A stretch of DNA of 38,389 bases, from positions 1 to 38,389 of the forward strand of contig NZ_JABUFE010000017.1 of the NCBI RefSeq assembly GCF_013315265.1. The letters are read 5' to 3'. Of this stretch, positions 8,539-17,667 are shown in pieces. The notes beneath the pieces are model-generated. The model saw nothing but the letters and a program-made list of their open reading frames with translations, did no database searches and was not told the DNA's origin. Each line of letters opens with the position of its first letter. Position 1 is the first letter of the stretch. This stretch comes from Parasulfitobacter algicola. Its GTDB lineage: Bacteria > Pseudomonadota > Alphaproteobacteria > Rhodobacterales > Rhodobacteraceae. A program made the translations under genes and the position numbers.

Positions 8539-9290
8539 AAGCAGTCCATCATATTGCAGGCCAGACCTTTCACGGAAGGCGCGGCGCGGTTGAAAATGCG
8601 TTCCGCTATTCCGTAGACTATGTCCTTCTGGATGCCGAGGCTGATGTGAAGACACCCGCTTTGTTCGGGCGTAATCGTGGACATCTGACGTCGCTACATG
8701 ACAGCGATCATGGCGGTACACCTGGGCAGGGAACAGGCGCCAAATGGGTGCGCGACGTTCTGGCCGAACATAAGCTGGATGTGACGGGTGAAATTCTGTT
8801 GCTGGCACAGCCGCGTGTCTTGGGCCATGTCTTTAACCCTGTCAGTTTCTGGCTGTGTTATGATACGGAAAACATCCTGCGCGTGGTCATTGCTGAGGTG
8901 TCGAATACCTTTGGCGAACGTCATTCCTATCTGTGTCATCACGACAACCTTGCCCCGATCACCCGCGAAGATACGCTGAGCGCACAAAAGATTTTCTATG
9001 TTTCGCCGTTTCAACCGGTTGAGGGCGGATATACATTTCGCTTTGATATTCAGGGCGATAAAATCGGCATCTGGATTGATTATACCCAAGGCAATGGCGG
9101 GCTGATCGCAACGCTGACAGGGCCTCGCAAGCCTTTGACAAATGGAAGTATCATCCGCGCCTGCCTGCGCCGCCCGTTCGGGTCGCGCCGGGTGCTTGGG
9201 CTGATTCACTGGCAGGCGCTGAAGTTATGGTGGAAGGGCGCGAATTACAAAGTTCGACCCAAACCGCCCAAAACTGAGGTTACGCGATGA
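8535..9290 (+). CDS. DUF1365 domain protein
   Basis: The 251 residues match the DUF1365 family (COG3496) over the whole length, with the hallmark segments FNPVSFWLCYD and EVSNTFGERHSY near the middle. No signal peptide is seen. The family has no proven reaction and almost always lies beside the FAD oxidoreductase found just upstream, so a shared job in modifying membrane fatty acyl chains is likely. The gene overlaps both neighbours by 4 bases (ATGA), which suggests coupled translation of three proteins in a fixed ratio. Confidence 0.9.
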   Translation: MKAVHHIAGQTFHGRRGAVENAFRYSVDYVLLDAEADVKTPALFGRNRGHLTSLHDSDHGGTPGQGTGAKWVRDVLAEHKLDVTGEILLLAQPRVLGHVFNPVSFWLCYDTENILRVVIAEVSNTFGERHSYLCHHDNLAPITREDTLSAQKIFYVSPFQPVEGGYTFRFDIQGDKIGIWIDYTQGNGGLIATLTGPRKPLTNGSIIRACLRRPFGSRRVLGLIHWQALKLWWKGANYKVRPKPPKTEVTR

Positions 9291-10531
9291 CAGACGTGGC
9301 GCTGAAACGATCTTTTGGGGAACGGCTGCCTGCCTATTCCGGCTTTGCCGCCGTGCTGTCGGGTGCGGGCCTGCCGATTTATATATATGCGCCAAAATTC
9401 TATGCCGATACCTATGGCGCCAGCTTGACGGCACTTGGGGCAATCCTGTTCGGGCTGCGCTTGTTTGATGTGGTGCAAGATCCGGTTCTGGGCTGGATTG
9501 CTGAACGCTTGCGCGCGGCCAGGGCTGTGGCCGTTACATTGGGGGCCGTTCTGTTGGCTTTGTCGATGGTGGGTCTTTTCGCAATTGCCCCGCCGATATC
9601 GCCGCTTTGGTGGTTCGGCATCACGATCACGGGGCTGTTTACTGCGTTTAGCTTTCTGACGATCAACTTCTATGCCCAAGGCGTTGCCAAGGCGGGCAAT
9701 TTGCGCGGTGGGCATGTCAGGCTGGCCGCTTGGCGTGAAACCGGCGCGCTTTTGGGGGTCTGTCTGGCGGCCGTCGCTCCAACGGTTCTGGGCGAAAGTT
9801 TCGCACAACCTTATGCCATCTTTGCCTGGGGGTTTGCGGGCGCTGCTATGGCGGCTGCCATTGCGATGCTGCCTGAATGGCGGTCCGACGGCGCGCAAGA
9901 TCCAACGCCGATCAAAGAGATTTTGAATGATACCATGGCGCGCAGGCTTTTGATCCTGGCGCTGGTCAACGCTGCTCCACTGGCTGTGTCATCGACCTTG
10001 TTTCTATTCTATGTCGAAAGCCGCCTGATGGCGCCGGGTTGGGAAGGCCCGCTTTTGTTGGTATTCTTTCTGGCCGCGGCCGGATCATCCCCGATGTGGG
10101 GTGCGCTGGCGGGACGTTACGGTGAAAAGAAAACTCTGCTTGCGGCGATGGGTCTGGCCATCGCGTCTTTTGCCTTTGTTCTGTTTCTGGGTGCAGGTGA
10201 TCAATGGGCGTTTGCTGTGATTTGTATCGTGTCCGGTGCGACAATCGGCGCAGACCTGACACTGCTGCCCGCGCTATTTGCTAAACGTATGGCAGTGATT
10301 TCGCCAAATGGCGGGCAGGGCTTTGGCCTGTGGTCGCTGGTGTCAAAATTTACGTTGGCCTTCGCGGCTGTGACCCTTTTGCCCGTGCTTGAACTAACAG
10401 GGTTCGAAACCGGTGCAGACAATCCCGACAGCGCGCTTTGGACGCTGACGCTACTTTATGCGTTGGTGCCGTGCGTGCTGAAAACCGTAGCCGTCGCTTT
10501 GCTTTTGGCGACCAATCTAAAGGAGGACTGA
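9287..10531 (+). CDS. MFS transporter (GPH/sugar-cation symporter-like)
   Basis: The 414-residue protein has about 12 hydrophobic membrane segments. The early FGLRLFDVVQDPVLGWIAER stretch resembles the RxxDxxxDPxxGxxxDR motif of the glycoside-pentoside-hexuronide and melibiose symporter branch. It is the third gene of the sigma-E operon, with its start overlapping the DUF1365 stop. A carrier of the same type holds this place in Rhodobacter. The cargo is unknown; in this context a lipid or stress product is as likely as a sugar. Confidence 0.87.
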   Translation: MTDVALKRSFGERLPAYSGFAAVLSGAGLPIYIYAPKFYADTYGASLTALGAILFGLRLFDVVQDPVLGWIAERLRAARAVAVTLGAVLLALSMVGLFAIAPPISPLWWFGITITGLFTAFSFLTINFYAQGVAKAGNLRGGHVRLAAWRETGALLGVCLAAVAPTVLGESFAQPYAIFAWGFAGAAMAAAIAMLPEWRSDGAQDPTPIKEILNDTMARRLLILALVNAAPLAVSSTLFLFYVESRLMAPGWEGPLLLVFFLAAAGSSPMWGALAGRYGEKKTLLAAMGLAIASFAFVLFLGAGDQWAFAVICIVSGATIGADLTLLPALFAKRMAVISPNGGQGFGLWSLVSKFTLAFAAVTLLPVLELTGFETGADNPDSALWTLTLLYALVPCVLKTVAVALLLATNLKED

Positions 10532-10533
10532 CC

Positions 10534-11097
10534 ATGGACGCACTTCTTTATATACTGATCGGCGTGGCTGTGACTGTGACCGCGATGGCGTTGATCAAAA
10601 AATACGCCGGCTTTCAGGCCCAAAGCCCCGAAGACTATGATGGCAAAGGCCCGCAGTTGGATCTGCGCCAGCATCTGAATGGCCCGATTGTGTGCGAAGG
10701 TGTCATTTACGGCCCCACGGGCCGCGTGTCATCGCGCTTTGTGGGTGATTTTCACGCCAACTGGAACGGCAATGTCGGAACCATGACGGAAGTGTTTCGT
10801 TATGACAGTGGAACCACGCAGGAACGCGAATGGAAACTGCGCCTTGGCAATGACGGATCAGTCAAAGCAGAAGCGGCCGATGTGATCGGGATTGGCACAG
10901 GTATGCAAAAAGGGCCGGCACTGCAGCTTAATTATCGCATTAAGTTGCCAGAAGACAGCGGCGGCCATGTTCTTGATACTGTGGACTGGATGTATTTGGT
11001 TGAAAATGGCTCAATCATAAATCGAAGCCAATTCCGGAAATACGGGATCAAAGTGGCCGAATTGGTTGCAACCATGCGACCCAAAGATGCGGCCTGA
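10534..11097 (+). CDS. DUF3833 family membrane-anchored protein
   Basis: The start is set at the ATG at 10534, after a strong AGGAGG ribosome site and 2 bases after the MFS stop. An earlier in-frame ATG at 10438 lies inside the MFS gene. The 187 residues begin with a membrane helix (about 3-20), followed by a beta-rich domain of the DUF3833 type (repeated G-x-V/F strands such as FVGDFHANW). The function is unknown. It is the fourth gene of the sigma-E operon, and DUF3833 genes often travel with the FAD oxidoreductase/DUF1365 pair, so an envelope lipid role is inferred. Confidence 0.85.
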   Translation: MDALLYILIGVAVTVTAMALIKKYAGFQAQSPEDYDGKGPQLDLRQHLNGPIVCEGVIYGPTGRVSSRFVGDFHANWNGNVGTMTEVFRYDSGTTQEREWKLRLGNDGSVKAEAADVIGIGTGMQKGPALQLNYRIKLPEDSGGHVLDTVDWMYLVENGSIINRSQFRKYGIKVAELVATMRPKDAA

Positions 11098-11121
11098 CGG
11101 AAAGATAAAAGGGGAAACGAC

Positions 11122-11853
11122 GTGAAAGAATGGCAGGGCAAGCGTTATTGGTTGGTTGGAGCAAGTGAAGGGGTAGGGCGTGCCGTCGCCCATGTAATGA
11201 GCCGTTCTGGCGTCGAAGTCATCGTATCCGCACGAGACGAAGAACGCCTGCAGGAATTGGTGGCGGAATTGCCGGGCAAGGCGTCCTATGTGCCGGTGGA
11301 TGTGTCTGATCTTGAACAGGTACAAAAGGCTGCCGCTGAAATCGGCAAGATCGACGGCGTTGTGTTTCTGGCCGGTGTCTATTGGCCGATGAAAGCGACA
11401 GAGCTGGACGCTGAAAAGGCCACTACGATGGTGGATATTAACTTTACCGGTGCGATGCGCGTCGTGGGCGCGGTTTTGCCCGACATGGTTGAACGTGACG
11501 AAGGTCATATTGTGCTGACCGGCAGCCTGTCTGGGTTTCGCGGGCTACCTGGGGCCATCGGGTATGGGGCATCCAAGGCAGGCGTCATGTATTTGGCCGA
11601 ATCCATGCGTGCAGACCTGAAAGGCACCGGTGTCGAGGTCCAATTGGTAAACCCCGGATTTGTCAAAACCCGCCTGACAGAAAAGAATGATTTCAAAATG
11701 CCGTTCATCATGGAGCCTGAGGAAGCCGCAAGGGCCATTTTCGATCACATGAACGACGACAGCTTCAAGAAAAGTTTTCCGTGGGCGTTTTCAATGGTTT
11801 TCCGGCTTAGCCAGTTTCTGCCCGATTGGCTTTATTATCGCATTTTCGCATGA
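11122..11853 (+). CDS. SDR family NAD(P)-dependent oxidoreductase
   Basis: This is a classical short-chain dehydrogenase of 243 residues. The cofactor loop GASEGVGR is at 13-20, the strand after it ends in SARDEERL, and the catalytic set is Ser135, Tyr148 and Lys152 (YGASK). A hydrophobic C-terminal tail (VFRLSQFLPDWLYYRIF) may touch the membrane. It is the last gene of the sigma-E operon, 24 bases after DUF3833 with a GGGGAAA ribosome site. The Arg in SARDEERL favours NADPH. The substrate is not evident; a lipid carbonyl or alcohol fits the context. Confidence 0.9.
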   Translation: MKEWQGKRYWLVGASEGVGRAVAHVMSRSGVEVIVSARDEERLQELVAELPGKASYVPVDVSDLEQVQKAAAEIGKIDGVVFLAGVYWPMKATELDAEKATTMVDINFTGAMRVVGAVLPDMVERDEGHIVLTGSLSGFRGLPGAIGYGASKAGVMYLAESMRADLKGTGVEVQLVNPGFVKTRLTEKNDFKMPFIMEPEEAARAIFDHMNDDSFKKSFPWAFSMVFRLSQFLPDWLYYRIFA

Positions 11854-11929
11854 TCATTTGATTTGTCCCAGATCAAAGCCGTTGTAGTGGTTTTGCGTCA
11901 TTATCAGAAGCAGAAAAAGGGGATGTATC

Positions 11930-12247
11930 ATGTTGGAAATAAGCATCGAAAAAGTGGCTCAGGTCATTTTATATGCCCGAGAGATTGAGCGTGCAGAACC
12001 CGAAATGCGCGGCTTTATCGACGGGCTGAATGATGACGAAAAAGCCAGTCTGGTCGCGGTGATGTGGATTGGTCGCGAAGCATTTGCAGCAGACGATCTG
12101 GAAGACGCCAAACGCGTCGCCATAGAAGAGGCCACAACGCCGACTGCGGATTATCTGCTAGGTGTGCCACATCTGGCTGATAATCTGGAAAGCGGTCTTG
12201 AGGCGTTGGGCTATTCCGCCAGCCAAGCCGAAGAAGATCTGCTGTAA
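11930..12247 (+). CDS. DUF3775 domain protein
   Basis: The 105-residue, acidic, mostly helical protein matches DUF3775, a small family of unknown function common in alphaproteobacteria. Recognisable parts are the N-terminal EKVAQVILYAREIE helix and the central LVAVMWIGRE and TADYLLGVPHLADNLESGLEALG segments. No signal peptide or membrane helix is present, so it is cytoplasmic. A ribosome site (AAAAGGGG) precedes the ATG. It stands alone, 76 bases after the SDR gene and 195 bases before lolC, and a separate promoter is likely. Confidence 0.82.
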   Translation: MLEISIEKVAQVILYAREIERAEPEMRGFIDGLNDDEKASLVAVMWIGREAFAADDLEDAKRVAIEEATTPTADYLLGVPHLADNLESGLEALGYSASQAEEDLL

Positions 12248-12442
12248 CGTCAGGCTTTTTTAGAATGAGCTGCTGCGCGCCGCGTCTTACTTTATTGGCA
12301 TCGCGATGGTGTTGGCTTCGATACCTGTCACAACAACATATTTGTGCGATTTGACGCTGTGCAAATTTGCCTAGACCGATTGCACGCTTGACGCCCCCGA
12401 TGATCCCGACCACATTCCCGCAAAAGAGCAGGAGAGACAAAC

Positions 12443-13777
12443 GTGGCAGGCCAACCCGCCCCTTTCGCCCGATTTGAATGGATGATCGCATGGCGCTATT
12501 TGCGTGCAAAACGCGCCGAGGGCGGCGTCAGCGTGATGACCTGGATCAGCTTGATCGGTGTCACATTGGCCGTTTTTGCCCTGATCGCGGTTCTGTCTGT
12601 CCGGTCTGGATTTCGCGCTGACTTTGTGGATGTGATCCTGGGGGCGAACGCCCATGTCACGCTGTATCAATCCGCAGAATTCAACGAAACCGGCATCGTG
12701 GACCGCCGTATCGAAGATTTTGATGCGATGGCCGAACGGGTGCGTCAGGTGGATGGCGTCGTGCGCGTCGCCCCATTGGTCAAGCGCCAGGTTCTGGGAT
12801 CAGGCGGTGAACGCAATACCTTGATCGAGGTGTTTGGGATCAGCCACGAAAACCTGAAAACGGTGCCCCGCGTTATTAGCCCCGAAGAAAGCATCGGCGA
12901 TCTTGAACGTTTCAACGAAGGTATCGCCATTGGTTGGGGTATTGCGCGCGAATTGGGGGTGAATGTGGGCGATCGGATGATGGTCACATCACCCAATGGT
13001 GCCACCACGCCCATGGGCACCATCCCGCGCCGAAACTCTTACGAGGTTGTGTACATCTTCAAAACCGGGCGCTTTGATATCGACCGCGTCCGCGTCTATA
13101 TGCCCTTTACCGAAGCACAGGCATTCTTTAATCGCGAAGGGTTCGCGGATGAATTGGAAGTGATGGTCGAAGACCCCGATAGTGTGGGTGACCGTAACGA
13201 CCAGCTTGATCGCGACCCTACTCACATTGTCAGCCAAATGATTGCCGCAGGCGGTCCGCGCACTCTTAGCTGGACGTGGCGGGATTCGTCAGGCGCCTAT
13301 CTGCGCGCACTGACGGTCGAGGATAATATGATGTTCATCATCATGGCGATCCTTGTACTGATTGCCACCATGAACATTGTGTCGGGCCTGATCATGCTGG
13401 TCAAAAACAAAGGCCGCGATATCGGTATCTTGCGCACGATGGGTCTTGGCGAAGGCTCTGTCTTGCGCGTTTTCTTTATTTGCGGGGCGTTTACGGGCGT
13501 GATTGGTACCACGTTCGGCGTGATACTGGGGTGTATCTTTGCGATTTATATCGAACAGATTTTCCTGGTCGTGGATTACATCAATTTCCTGTTCAGCGGC
13601 AACCGTGGTCTTTGGGATCCCGAAATTCGCAGACTTTACACCATTCCATCCAAGCTTGAACTGGGCGACGTACTGTCTGCCATGGCGTTGTCATTGGGGC
13701 TGACATTTACAGTAACAATTATCCCTGCGTGGCGCGCGGCGCGGATGAACCCGGTCGAGGCATTGCGCTATGAATAA
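12443..13777 (+). CDS. lolC: Lipoprotein-releasing ABC transporter permease LolC/LolE
   Basis: This is the inner-membrane subunit of the Lol complex, which extracts outer-membrane lipoproteins from the inner membrane. The 444-residue protein has the FtsX/LolC layout: one membrane helix near 33-52, a large periplasmic domain, and three C-terminal helices, with a final [14 protein letters not shown] that is typical of the family. Translation begins at GTG after an AGGAGAG ribosome site. The stop overlaps the start of lolD by 8 bases. Only one permease gene is present, as usual in alphaproteobacteria, so it probably acts as a homodimer. Confidence 0.94.
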   Translation: MAGQPAPFARFEWMIAWRYLRAKRAEGGVSVMTWISLIGVTLAVFALIAVLSVRSGFRADFVDVILGANAHVTLYQSAEFNETGIVDRRIEDFDAMAERVRQVDGVVRVAPLVKRQVLGSGGERNTLIEVFGISHENLKTVPRVISPEESIGDLERFNEGIAIGWGIARELGVNVGDRMMVTSPNGATTPMGTIPRRNSYEVVYIFKTGRFDIDRVRVYMPFTEAQAFFNREGFADELEVMVEDPDSVGDRNDQLDRDPTHIVSQMIAAGGPRTLSWTWRDSSGAYLRALTVEDNMMFIIMAILVLIATMNIVSGLIMLVKNKGRDIGILRTMGLGEGSVLRVFFICGAFTGVIGTTFGVILGCIFAIYIEQIFLVVDYINFLFSGNRGLWDPEIRRLYTIPSKLELGDVLSAMALSLGLTFTVTIIPAWRAARMNPVEALRYE

Positions 13778-14474
13778 CCCAGTTTTGCAGCTTGATGACA
13801 TCCATAAGGGTTATAACCACGAGAAACCGAATGAGGTGCGCGTGCTGACCGGATCGTCTGTCAGCCTTAATCCGGGCGAGGTGCTTGCCCTTGTTGCGCC
13901 CTCGGGGTCGGGAAAATCCACCCTGCTGCATATCGCGGGGTTGCTGGATACGGCAGACAAAGGCCGCGTGATTATCAATGGCACGGATATGACAACCATG
14001 TCGGATCGTGCGCGTACAAGTGTGCGGCGTGCGCAGGTCGGGTTCGTGTATCAGTTTCACCATTTGTTGCCAGAATTTACGGCGCAGGAAAACATCGTAC
14101 TGCCGCAACTGGCCAACAATGTTCCACGCGCCGAAGCCGAAGCACATGCGACCGAACTGTTAACCCGCGTTGGTCTTGCCCCGCGTGCAAAACATCGCCC
14201 GGCTGAACTGTCAGGTGGCGAACAACAGCGTGTTGCTTTTTGCCGTGCTTTGGCCAACAAGCCTGCACTTTTGCTGGCCGATGAACCTACCGGCAATCTG
14301 GATCCTGCCACATCGGATCAGGTGTTCGAAGCCTTGATGGAACTGGTGCGCAGTCGCGGTCTGGCCGCGATTATCGCGACACATAATCTGCAATTGGCCG
14401 CACGTATGGACCGTGTGGTGCAGATGCAGGATGGCAAACTGACAGAAATGAAGCCCGAGGCTTTGCAGGCCTGA
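13770..14474 (+). CDS. lolD: Lipoprotein-releasing ABC transporter ATP-binding protein LolD
   Basis: This is the ATPase of the Lol lipoprotein-sorting complex. In 234 residues it has the Walker [10 protein letters not shown] (43-51), a Q-loop near [11 protein letters not shown], the ABC signature LSGGEQQR (147-154), Walker B LLLADEPT (167-174) and the H-loop histidine in IIATHN. The [14 protein letters not shown] segment is close to that of known LolD proteins and separates it from the general MacB/FtsE group. It overlaps the permease gene by 8 bases. Confidence 0.95.
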   Translation: MNNPVLQLDDIHKGYNHEKPNEVRVLTGSSVSLNPGEVLALVAPSGSGKSTLLHIAGLLDTADKGRVIINGTDMTTMSDRARTSVRRAQVGFVYQFHHLLPEFTAQENIVLPQLANNVPRAEAEAHATELLTRVGLAPRAKHRPAELSGGEQQRVAFCRALANKPALLLADEPTGNLDPATSDQVFEALMELVRSRGLAAIIATHNLQLAARMDRVVQMQDGKLTEMKPEALQA

Positions 14475-14503
14475 AAATACCCTGCGCCACGCCTTTTCAT
14501 GTT

Positions 14504-15361
14504 TTAGCGACGCGCCAGCGCATCTGCGACCAATTGGATAAACCCGTCTGCTGATGTCACGGTTGCCACATCTTCGGCCATGACCGTCACGCCCCATTCC
14601 GCCATAGCCGCATAGCGGGGCTGACGATGATCTAGCGCACGGGCATACGTCCAGCGGATAAAATCATCCGGGTTCACCGCATCTTCGGCAACGCCTTGTT
14701 CGCGCAGATATTCTGCCCAACATGTCATCAGGAATTCCGGCTGATAGCACATCGGTTTCGGGGCGCGATCAAAGCGGCGGATCAGTTCCTGGGTATGGGC
14801 TGCTGATCCTTTGATCCAAACCAGTAATGCCGCATCTGACAATGCGTTCAGTACTGGATCATCCTGGTTTGCAGGGTCTGCCACCTCGCAAATGGATCCG
14901 CCGGTATCGCAGACAAAATGATCATAGCCATAAATCGTCTTGGCGCGGTCGATAAAATGTGGGGTGTCCAGCAATGCCGCGACTTCGGCGTGATGATGTT
15001 GGGCCTGACGGGTTTGGTATTCTGCAAACGGCAAACCACCCTGACCTGGATCGCCTGGTTTGCCAAGATACGTCGACAGCGGGGCCAGATTATTAAATGT
15101 GATGTTTGAGCCGATATAGATCGAATCCGTCATCAGAAGATCCCTTAGAAACGGAACCTTCATCGCCTCGCGCTTGGCATTATCGGCGATATGTTCACCC
15201 ATATATCGCGTGCCAATGCGGTAATCGACGGAATAGTGAAACCAGTCACCTGTGTCGCGCAACAGCGTCGACACATGTGTCTTGCCAAGACCGGACATCC
15301 CAAACAAAACCACGCGCTTTTGCGCGGCAGACAGCCAATCATCGGCGGTGGGATAGATCAT
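14504..15361 (-). CDS. P-loop ATPase, uncharacterised
   Basis: The 285-residue protein starts with a Walker A motif GMSGLGKTH (21-29). A possible Walker B lies in YDHFVCDTGGSIC, where the strand ends in an acidic residue. Similar proteins, simply called ATPase, are common in roseobacters. The fold recalls small nucleoside kinases, but the acceptor is unknown. It converges with lolD, with 29 bases between the stops, and lies 53 bases before the DMT permease on the same strand. No membrane helix or signal peptide is seen. Confidence 0.82.
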   Translation of the reverse strand: MIYPTADDWLSAAQKRVVLFGMSGLGKTHVSTLLRDTGDWFHYSVDYRIGTRYMGEHIADNAKREAMKVPFLRDLLMTDSIYIGSNITFNNLAPLSTYLGKPGDPGQGGLPFAEYQTRQAQHHHAEVAALLDTPHFIDRAKTIYGYDHFVCDTGGSICEVADPANQDDPVLNALSDAALLVWIKGSAAHTQELIRRFDRAPKPMCYQPEFLMTCWAEYLREQGVAEDAVNPDDFIRWTYARALDHRQPRYAAMAEWGVTVMAEDVATVTSADGFIQLVADALARR

Positions 15362-15414
15362 GTGGGCCTCGCTTTGGCTTCGTCCAATGTTGGTAACGAC
15401 CCTGTGTCAGTCCG

Positions 15415-16323
15415 TCAATGCGATCTGAATTTTGCCACGATCCGTCCGTCCAGAATCAACAGGCCAACGGCCAAAAGTGCAAAGCCGACAAAGGCTTGTG
15501 GCTGCAGAACTTCGCCGCGCACGACAGCGCCCAACACAATCGCCACAGGCGCGATCAGCAGTGTGCACAGCATCAAATTACCGCTGCCCGCCATCGCCAG
15601 CACGCGGTAATACAGCAAGTATGCAATGGCTGTCGCGATAATGGCGTAATAGGCAATCGCGATCCAAGTGTCGGTTTGTAGCGACAGCGATATTGGCCCT
15701 TCGATGGCCCAAGCCAATGGGATCATGATCAGCGATGACCCGGTCAACATACCTGCGGCAGCCACTTGTGGTGGCAGGTGGCTTAGCTGCGCACGTGCCC
15801 ATGCGCCCGCCAGCGCATAGCTGATCGTGCCGCCGATGACGGCCAGTTGTGCCAGCGACCGCAGATCAAGCGCCAGCAGATTCTCCAACCCGATCGCCGT
15901 GGCGACACCCAAAAATCCCAGACCAACCCCGATGGCCCGACGGCGCGTCAGGCGTTCGTCCGAAAAGACAATGGCCGCCACCAATACCCCAAAAATGGCT
16001 GTGGCCGCATTCAGGATTGATGTCAGCCCGGTTTCAATATGCAACTGCCCCCAAGCCATCAGCGTAAAGGGGATGACGTTGTTTAGACATCCCATCACGA
16101 AAAACGCACCCCAGACCTTGGGATTGGTTGGCAATGGCAAACGGCGCAGGATCACAAAGACCCAAAGGATCAGCATCGCCCAGCCCGTCCGATGTGCGAC
16201 CGAGGTGACTGGCCCGATTTCATCCAACGCCACCCGGATCGACAAAAACGAGCCGCCCCAGATCAGGGACAGCAAGATCAGTTCGATCCATGCGCGGGTG
16301 GACAATGTTTTTTGCTGCGTCAT
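15415..16323 (-). CDS. EamA/DMT family permease
   Basis: The 302-residue protein is made of two EamA repeats with about ten membrane helices. The first repeat starts with IWGGSFLSIRVAL and ends near GFLGVATAIG, and the second covers about 150-295. Such carriers export amino acids or metabolites, but the substrate cannot be inferred. It shares no close operon partner except perhaps the ATPase gene downstream (53 bases). It is one of three DMT genes in the window and is not a recent copy of the others, since the sequences differ widely. Confidence 0.9.
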   Translation of the reverse strand: MTQQKTLSTRAWIELILLSLIWGGSFLSIRVALDEIGPVTSVAHRTGWAMLILWVFVILRRLPLPTNPKVWGAFFVMGCLNNVIPFTLMAWGQLHIETGLTSILNAATAIFGVLVAAIVFSDERLTRRRAIGVGLGFLGVATAIGLENLLALDLRSLAQLAVIGGTISYALAGAWARAQLSHLPPQVAAAGMLTGSSLIMIPLAWAIEGPISLSLQTDTWIAIAYYAIIATAIAYLLYYRVLAMAGSGNLMLCTLLIAPVAIVLGAVVRGEVLQPQAFVGFALLAVGLLILDGRIVAKFRSH

Positions 16324-16372
16324 GACATCGGCTTAACAGCCTATCATAATCACCGCGACCCGGAATTTGCGC

Positions 16373-16405
16373 AAATAAAAAACCCCGCCGAACGGGCGGG
16401 GCTTT
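16373..16405 (-). terminator. Rho-independent terminator of the FadL-like porin gene
   Basis: CCCCGCC (16383-16389) pairs with GGCGGGG (16395-16401) around a 5-base loop. The A-rich stretch to the left (16373-16382) gives a U-run on the minus-strand transcript. It lies about 25 bases beyond the stop at 16427. Confidence 0.88.
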
Positions 16406-16426
16406 GAATGTGATATAGATTATGCT

Positions 16427-17551
16427 TTAGAACTGATATCCGATCTGGATACCGTAAGCGATGGCAGTGTTGTCTTCGAATTCACCTAATGTGTCACCCA
16501 GTGGAGCGAAAGCATTTGGTGTTCTCGTTTTCGCGTCACCAATCCAGATATAGCTAGCACCACCTGTGATTTTTACATTGTTGATAGAATAGGTCGCAGC
16601 AAGTCCGACGCTTGTGAACCCATCCGTTGGGCCAAGGTTACCAGAGAAACCGCCGGTAGATGGCTCATATCCGACTGTCACAGCGCCTGACCAGTTTTCT
16701 GTAAAACGGCGACCAAGACCAAGATTGTATGTGATGGTATCGTCATCATAATCTACCAGGGCAGCATCGAAAGCTGCTTCATAATTGGTAGGTGTGATAT
16801 CGAATTCAGTCCAATCAACCCAACGGATTGAGCCGAACAACAGCGTATCAGGCGCGACTCCAGTTTGGAATTCCAGCGTCAAGGATTGCGGTACTGTGCT
16901 GTCAAAACTGGTGTCTGCACCGTTCTCATCCGCATCAAATTCATGCTCAATTGCTGAGTGATAAGTCAAAGCCACACGCAATGCGATATCGGGACGTTCA
17001 TACGACGCACCAATAAGATAGCCAAGTTCAGCGCTTGTGTCGGTTTCCATCTCATATCCGTTGAAAAGCGATACTTCGCCTTCTACGCGTTGATAGTTCA
17101 GACCACCATAAATGCTGACATTATTAGGCAGGTTATATTTCAGGATCGCGCGCAACCCAGTAGAGGAAATACTGGCGGAAGACCCAAATGGTGTCAGGCC
17201 GCCACCATATGCATAATCTGTGTCATCCGCATAATCGACATCCGCACCGACAGGCTGATCGATAATGATCGCCAGATCAATCTGTTCGTTGACGCTGGTT
17301 TTGAAGGCCAGATTATAATTCGTATAACTATCGATGACATCGCCGCTTTTTGCACCGGCTGGACTGGTCGCAGCAGGTGTAACCTGCTGTTCGCCCTCTA
17401 CATCTGCATCGATCTGACTGAACGACAGCTTGGCGTACGTACCTTCTTCGAACAAAATACCAACGGATTGGTTTGATCTTTCAATCCCACCGGCGGCTGC
17501 GGCCCCGGTTCCTGCTGCCAATACGGCAGCTGTCGTCAAAACTCTTTTCAT
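16427..17551 (-). CDS. FadL/OmpP1-type outer-membrane transport protein
   Basis: The 374-residue protein has a signal peptide (about residues 1-20, cleavage near AAA|GG) and then alternating beta-strand segments to a C-terminal Gln-Phe, the aromatic end that the BAM complex reads. The short N-terminal part and strand pattern (TYNLGLGRRFTENWSGAVTVGYEPS) match FadL-like channels for hydrophobic compounds, which in roseobacters are usually about this size. The mature protein is acidic (many Asp-Asp pairs). It is a single transcription unit with its own terminator. The cargo could be fatty acids or aromatic compounds. Confidence 0.88.
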   Translation of the reverse strand: MKRVLTTAAVLAAGTGAAAAGGIERSNQSVGILFEEGTYAKLSFSQIDADVEGEQQVTPAATSPAGAKSGDVIDSYTNYNLAFKTSVNEQIDLAIIIDQPVGADVDYADDTDYAYGGGLTPFGSSASISSTGLRAILKYNLPNNVSIYGGLNYQRVEGEVSLFNGYEMETDTSAELGYLIGASYERPDIALRVALTYHSAIEHEFDADENGADTSFDSTVPQSLTLEFQTGVAPDTLLFGSIRWVDWTEFDITPTNYEAAFDAALVDYDDDTITYNLGLGRRFTENWSGAVTVGYEPSTGGFSGNLGPTDGFTSVGLAATYSINNVKITGGASYIWIGDAKTRTPNAFAPLGDTLGEFEDNTAIAYGIQIGYQF

Positions 17552-17629
17552 GTCCTCATCCCTGTTGTGACATATTATTGCGCAAACTACCCTAGGGACA
17601 GCATAATAATTCAGTCAATTATGAACGCA

Positions 17630-17644
17630 ACGTCAGGTTGACGT
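17630..17644. repeat. Short inverted repeat between two minus-strand genes
   Basis: ACGTCA and TGACGT flank a 3-base centre (GGT). The site lies 79 bases upstream of the FadL-like porin start and 24 bases beyond the stop of the DMT gene at 17668. It could be an operator for the porin gene or a weak hairpin. It is too short to decide. Confidence 0.3.
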
Positions 17645-17667
17645 AATTTTCTTTCGTTAACAATTCG

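Noticed and set aside
12248-12442. Possible small gene or terminator between DUF3775 and lolC
   Set aside because: A CTTTTTT run follows the DUF3775 stop, but no good stem precedes it, and no reading frame with a start and ribosome site was found.
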